Source: an uncultured Lachnospiraceae bacterium
GTDB taxonomy: Bacteria > Bacillota_A > Clostridia > Lachnospirales > Lachnospiraceae
NCBI GenBank assembly: GCA_902795985.1
Contig: CADBNG010000427.1
Location: 1-7,936 of the forward strand
DNA length: 7,936 nucleotides
Direction of reading: 5' to 3'
Shown: positions 1 to 6,000 of the stretch, in pieces
Layout: the number at the start of each line of letters is the position of its first letter
Position numbering within the stretch: position 1 is the first letter of the stretch
Notes under the pieces: model-generated
What the model saw: only the letters and a program-made list of their open reading frames with translations
Database searches by the model: none
What the model was told of the DNA's origin: nothing
Translations under genes and position numbers: made by a program

Positions 1-3000
1 CCGTCTCATTGCGCATCGCGTACGTCAGCGCTGTCGCTACCCGGATGCTCTCCTGCAGATCAACCTGGTCTTCCCAGTCGAACACATAATCTGCCGTGTT
101 AAAGGCGAACCGCATTGCGGCCAGCACCGCGTTGGCGGAATCAAATGTCCCCATGGACTCCGGAAGCAGGTAGTATTCATCGATCAGACCGGTTATGGAA
201 GCAACCGTATTGTCGAAGCCCTGGCTCAGGATCTTTTTCTGCAGCGCTTCCGCAAAAAGCGCATCCTGGGACTGATATCCTTCATGAAGGCCGTCATACA
301 GTTCCTGCACGCCCTCGTAGACGACCGTATTGATCTCATCGCTCTCCAGGATCGCCCCAAGCAGCAGCTCCGCTTCTTCTCTGGCCGCGGAAATGGTCAT
401 AAGCTGCGAAGTGATCTCCGCAGACTCGTTCCAGGCGGAAACAACGGTACCCGTATATCCGAGCGCTTCCTGCAGTACCCCGACTTCCGCCTTGAGTTCG
501 CCTCCCAGCGTACTCAAAAGCTCGTTTTCCCCGATCTCACTGAGGAACAGGCTCTGGGCAGCCTGTGAGCCGTCCGTGGCGATCATCGTCAGCAGTCTTT
601 CCTTAAAGGAATCCTGTCCTCCGATTTTGAGGCTTTCCGCCAGCTCGCGTTTTTTGCTTCCGTCCAGTCCGGAAATAAAATCGCCTAAAAAGATCAGCTG
701 CTGGTCTTCCGTCTGGTCATGATAAACCCCGTCCGAACTGCTGGGCAGCATGTCCGAAATGTTGCTCAGAACCCTGTCCGTGACGGTAAGGTATTTTTCA
801 TCCACTTTCAGGTCAACCGCCCCTGCGAAGGAATCTCCCTTTACCATATCCGCGATATAAGCCCGGACAATGCCCTTTGTTTTCTCCTCGTCCTCTTCAT
901 GGGTGAAGATCTCCTTGAAGTCCAGCGCAAGGGCCGCTTTTGTATTCTCGTACAGCGCCTCGCCCAGCTGATGCCAGAAATCATCGTTCGCGATTCCGGT
1001 GCAGTAATAACCGTAACGGCTGTTGTCCAGATCCAGGATATCCTCGACCATGCTGAATTTGACGGGATCGGACCGGATCGCCTGCATCTGCGCTTCCAGA
1101 TTTCCCTGATTATACAGGTCCTTATCCACGACAATGATCTCGGCCATGGCTCCCAGAGCCTCTGCCGACCCAACGAAAGCATCGATAAGATCCGCCATCT
1201 CTTCTTCCGGAAGAACCGACACATTATAGATCGCGTAACTGTAGGTAACGCGGCTTCCTTTCGCCAGGAATTCTGCGCCTGAGCCCCCCGTTGCCCCACT
1301 GATCGTACGCTTATATCCCTGTGCGTTGCTGATCGATGTAGAAAGCCATCGTATCTTCGGCACTTCTGAAGCTTCAACCGTTTCATCTCCGTATTTTGTG
1401 TGATGGATCACGCGCAGCTGGTCCGACACATCTTCGCCGATCCGGATCGAAGGAAGATACATGTCCGCGTCGCCGGCATTCATGATCGAAACATCAAAAT
1501 ACAGCGCTCCGTAATCCAGCTTCTGATTGATCGACAGAGTGAGTTTCATGGCGTCAAGGCCAAAGACCCGGATTCCATCGGTTCTGAAAGCAGCGCTCAC
1601 CGGCGCATTGATCGGCATAAGGGCGGCATTGTACTGCGCTTCCAGTTCGTAATTGCCGGCCTTGTCTCCCCGGACTACCCAGTTCACGGTTTCCTCTTCC
1701 TGCCCATGCAGGGCAGAGAACGTTTTTAATGCCGATCCATTACTGCTGTCCTTATCGATAATACTCAGGCCGTCCGGGACATTTAACCGGACTCTGTTGC
1801 CGCTCAGCGTAAAATCACTGCCCGCATTATTGAACAGATGCAGTTTTATGTCGAAAAACTCTTTTAAGCACGACGCTTCCATCGGCACGTCAAGCACCGC
1901 AATAAAGTATTCCGTCCCTTCGCCTCCCCTGTCATTCGGGACAACGTACGTTGTCAGCTCCCTGTAAGTGCCGTTTCCGATGTCAACAGTCGCTTTCCCG
2001 CCGCTGCAAATGCTCCCTTTTCCGTTCGCCGTAACCGGGATATCAACCTTTTTCTTCCCGTAGGTCAGATGAATGGACAGTGTCACGACATGCTGGTTAT
2101 CCGGGTCGCTTGTCTCGATACCTGCCGCCCGGATCTCATCCAGCGTCATCCGGTTCACTTCAAATTCCCCGGTAACGAGCGGTGAATTGACCAGGACCAG
2201 CGTTACTTCCGTTTCGGTATTGGCCGGGACGGCAACCGATGTTTTTGCCGGCAGGTATCCGGTCAAATAGGCACCGACGGAATACCTTCCCGTCTGAGCA
2301 GTGAAGCTGACGTTTCCTCCTGTACCGGTTCGCTGCACATGGTCCGTTGTATTATCGAAGTCAAAATAGACCGGAACATCGGTCAGCGCCTTACCCGACT
2401 CATCCGTAACATGAACTTTCACCGTACCAAGCAGGGAAGGTTCTGAAACCCGGATGATCCTGCTGACGGACGCTTCTTTGCCTTCCACATCCATCAGTGT
2501 CAGCGTGGCGGTATACTCTCCGCTTTGCTGATAGGTATGCGCTGTCCTGTCCGCTGTCCCCAAAACAGGAGCGGTTCCGTCGCCGAAATCAAAAGTATAC
2601 CTCAGGATCGACTGGTCGGATTCGGAACGCGCGGCGCTGAACTCATACTCCGTTCCGGCTTCCATCACGGCGTCCGCGTCCAGGACCGGGTTAAGCACCG
2701 GTTCACAGACCAGGAAAACTTCATCGGAATCTCTCCCGCTGACGTTTCCGCAGTCATCGGCGGCTTCCACCCGGTAGATATAGGTCGCGCCTTTACGGAC
2801 AGACAGATCCACATAGCTCAGATCCGGATCCGGATCGCGCGTACCGATCAGTTCGAAGCTCCCGCCGCTTTCCTTCCGGTAGATCCGGTAAGCGGTAAGG
2901 TTTTCTTCGTCAAAGCCTTCCCAGGATAACGTAATGCGGTCGCTTTCTCCCACTGCGTTCACATTGGCAATACGCGGGGCATTCTTATCAACCGTATAAG

Positions 3001-6000
3001 TGATCTCAGAGGCTTCTTCCACGTTACCGGCCGCATCAGTCACTGTGACATTAACGCGGATCTGATCCCCGTCGTTCAATTCGCTCATTGGGAATGCTGC
3101 AGAGAGCTGCGCGTAATAGTCATTAATATTCGTCCGTTCCAGCAGTGTGCGATACCGTTCCTCTTCATTGACCGCATAGCGGATCAGCACGCTGTCCACT
3201 TTCCAGTTATCGCTGACCAGTACGCCGAAGGTTTTCTTTTCAGGCCCGATCCGTCCGCCGGCTTCCGGAGCAACGCTCAGGATCTGCGGCGCTTCGGTAT
3301 CTTCCACCGGAGAAGCCGTAACGGGATCGCTCCGCTCACTGATATTTCCGGCAAGGTCCACTGCCGCAACGCTGTAATAATAGACTGTTCCGGGAAGGAC
3401 ATCCCGGTCCACGTAATTCAGGCATTGCTGCCCGGAAGCCATCAGTTCAGGATCGCTGCTGTCTGAAGAGCGATAGATATTGTATCCGTTCAGATCCGTT
3501 TCACTGCCCTGCTGCCAGCTTACATCAATCACGCCGACGCCGCTTTCCGCCTGCACCTCTCCGGGCGGTTCCGGCGCAGTATGGTCAATGATGTACTGTG
3601 TAAACGGTGCGGAAGGACCGGTATTGCTTTCGTTGTCATAAATGTCGAGCGCGACAGCCCGGACGTAAAGGGAAGCTTCCTCTGCTTCGGAAACATCCAG
3701 ATCATAGCGGATCGTTTCCGTCTTTGACGTTCCGGGATAATCCTGCGCATGGACATCTGTCCAGACAAGCGCATTCGGAGAAGTCTGGATCTTCAATGAT
3801 TGAATCGCTGAATTATCCGAGGCGGTAAATGAAAGTGAAACGCCTGTACTGTAATACCCCGCATCCGGTGATTGCGTGACAATGACAGGTGCCGTGGTGT
3901 CGATCAGTGTATGTACGGTGATCTCTTCGGAGGTGACCCCTCTGTTCCCGCGTTTATCATATGCCGTTACGCGATAGGTATAATCCTGATCCGAAGCCAG
4001 ATCGTAAATATTCACGCCCAGCGTTGTATAGACGTCCTGTTCACGGATCCAGACTCCGCTGTCGTTCTTTTTCTCGACACGGAAGAAGGAAAAATCCTGA
4101 TCCGGGACGTCATTCCAGGAAAGGGTGATCGTGTTGGAAGTGCTCTCTCCCGCCAGCCCCGTAACCTGGGCGGGGCCGTTATTATCGATCGTATAGCTGT
4201 ATTCCATCGGATCGCTGATATTTCCCTTCGCGTCCTGAGCGTAAGCCCGGAGCCGGATCCCCTGATCCTCATGGAGAGTGGATTCGAATTCCCAGGAGAC
4301 CGTACTTCTGGATGCAATGGATACGGTATTCCACGTTTCGCCGTTGTCATACGAAACATCCAGCCACGACTGCGTCACGGCAATGTTGTCTCTGGACTGG
4401 GCCGTGAACACTACCAGGCCTCCGATCAGGGAGCGGTTGGCCGGCAGCATCTGGATGACCTGCGGCGCTTCCTCATCCGGAACAGGCAGCGCGGACGCGG
4501 TGTCCGAAGGATTTCCTTCGGCCCCGAGATTGCTGACAGCGGTCACATAATAATAATATTTTGTTCCCTCCTGTACGGACTCGTCCGTATAACTCTGGCT
4601 CTCCCGGCCTTCAATCACTCTCAGAAGGGAGTAACTGTCCTCGTTTTCAGCCATCCGGTATAAGCGGTAGAATTCGAAATCCTCCTCCATGGAACGGGTC
4701 CAGGATACAACGATCCGGTTTGTATCGCCGACCGCAGTGATTCCGGAGATCTTCTCCGGAAGGGTTTTGTCAACCGTGAATACCTGCGTTAATTCGGCCG
4801 CATCCCCATCCGCCGAAGTATATTCCGCCAGAAGCGTGTACTCGCCTTCCGGAACATCCGTGACGTCCCAGACTATATCACACAATAACGTCCGCCAGGC
4901 GTCATCCGTGTCCATAAAGTCGGCGGACGTCTGGTCTCTGCCGATCTGTTCTTTACCGCCGTCTTCCTTCAGCAGGAAAAGGCGCAGGGTATCACCCTCA
5001 TCATAGCCCCAATAACGGAACGCCACGGTCAGAGGGCTGCCTCCGGGGACCGCCTTCGTTCCCCAGGCTCTGTCACTTATGCGGACGATGACCGGAAGGG
5101 CCGAGGTCCTGATCGACAGCCGGACCTTCTCTGATTCGGTCCCATCCTCTTTATAAGCGCAGACAGAATAGGTGTAATCCGTATCCGGTTCCAGACCGCT
5201 TTCCGCAAAAGCAGACTGCGAAACGTCCCCTGCCGGTTCATTATTTCTGTATACGCGGAAGCCTGCATATCCTTCCGGCAGAGCCTCTTCCCAGTACAGG
5301 CGTACCGAACGGCTGCCGATATGTTCAATATGTACTGCGGATACCGGATAGATCCTCGGATCTGTGCTGAGGGTCAGCGAGGACGAGACTGCAACATACC
5401 AGAACCGGTATGTCTCGAGCGCATCCGGAAGCACATAGATAGCTTCCAGCGCCGGCAGCGATGAAGTGCCGAACAGATAACCGAAATATTTCGACTGATT
5501 GGAAAAACCGGCTTCACCGCCTAACGAAGGCGGTATGGTCCCGCGGAAAACGATTGTCTTAAGATTATTGCAGCCATAGAAAGCACTGCCCTCTGCGTCT
5601 CCGCCATAGATCAGGTCCACGCCGCTGCCGATCACAATTTCGGTAATACCTGTGCAGTGTTTGAAAGCTCCCGTATAAATTTTCTGAACGCCGTCGGGAA
5701 TAACGATTGTACCGGAAAGACCGGTCAGTCCGCGGAAAGAAGAAGCGTCGATAACAGTCAGTTTTTCGGAAAGATGCAGATCCGAAAAGCCGGAGCAATT
5801 ATAAAACGCAAAGGCACCGACCGTTTCGACGGTGTCCGGCAGTTCAAGCGTTCCTTCGAGTCCGGTATTTGCCTGGAAGGCAAACTGCCCGATGGATTTC
5901 AGTCCGTCATTCAGCCTCAGTTCCGTCAGGCCGGTGCAGCCTGAAAACGCCCAGTCGCCGATCGATTCCAGCGTCGACGGGAACTGCACGCTCGTAATAT

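Noticed and set aside
719..1282. Plus-strand ORF of 187 codons
   Set aside because: Same antiparallel-frame shadow as above, opposite the helical region. No recognisable domain or separate coding signal.
841..1386. Minus-strand ORF of 181 codons
   Set aside because: It is out of frame with the giant gene, its translation is Arg/Trp/Ser-rich low-quality sequence, and it overlaps the real coding frame completely.
2818..2838. Small GGATCC-like tandem repeat as a possible regulatory or recombination site
   Set aside because: It simply encodes the Asp-Pro-Asp-Pro-Asp loop in FN3-5. With two to three short units it needs no other explanation.
4547..4560. Run of ATA triplets as a possible slippage-prone phase-variation tract
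   Set aside because: It is four TAT codons for a Tyr run normal for FN3 strand F, and is too short to suggest phase variation.
3872..4663. Plus-strand ORF of 263 codons, the longest start-to-stop ORF in the window
   Set aside because: It is in the frame exactly antiparallel to the minus-strand codons, where stops arise only from sense TTA, CTA or TCA codons. The gene uses these rarely, so long antisense ORFs are expected. Its stop is the complement of a Leu TTA codon in FN3-2. The translation resembles no protein, while the opposite strand encodes clear FN3 and Ig-like domains.
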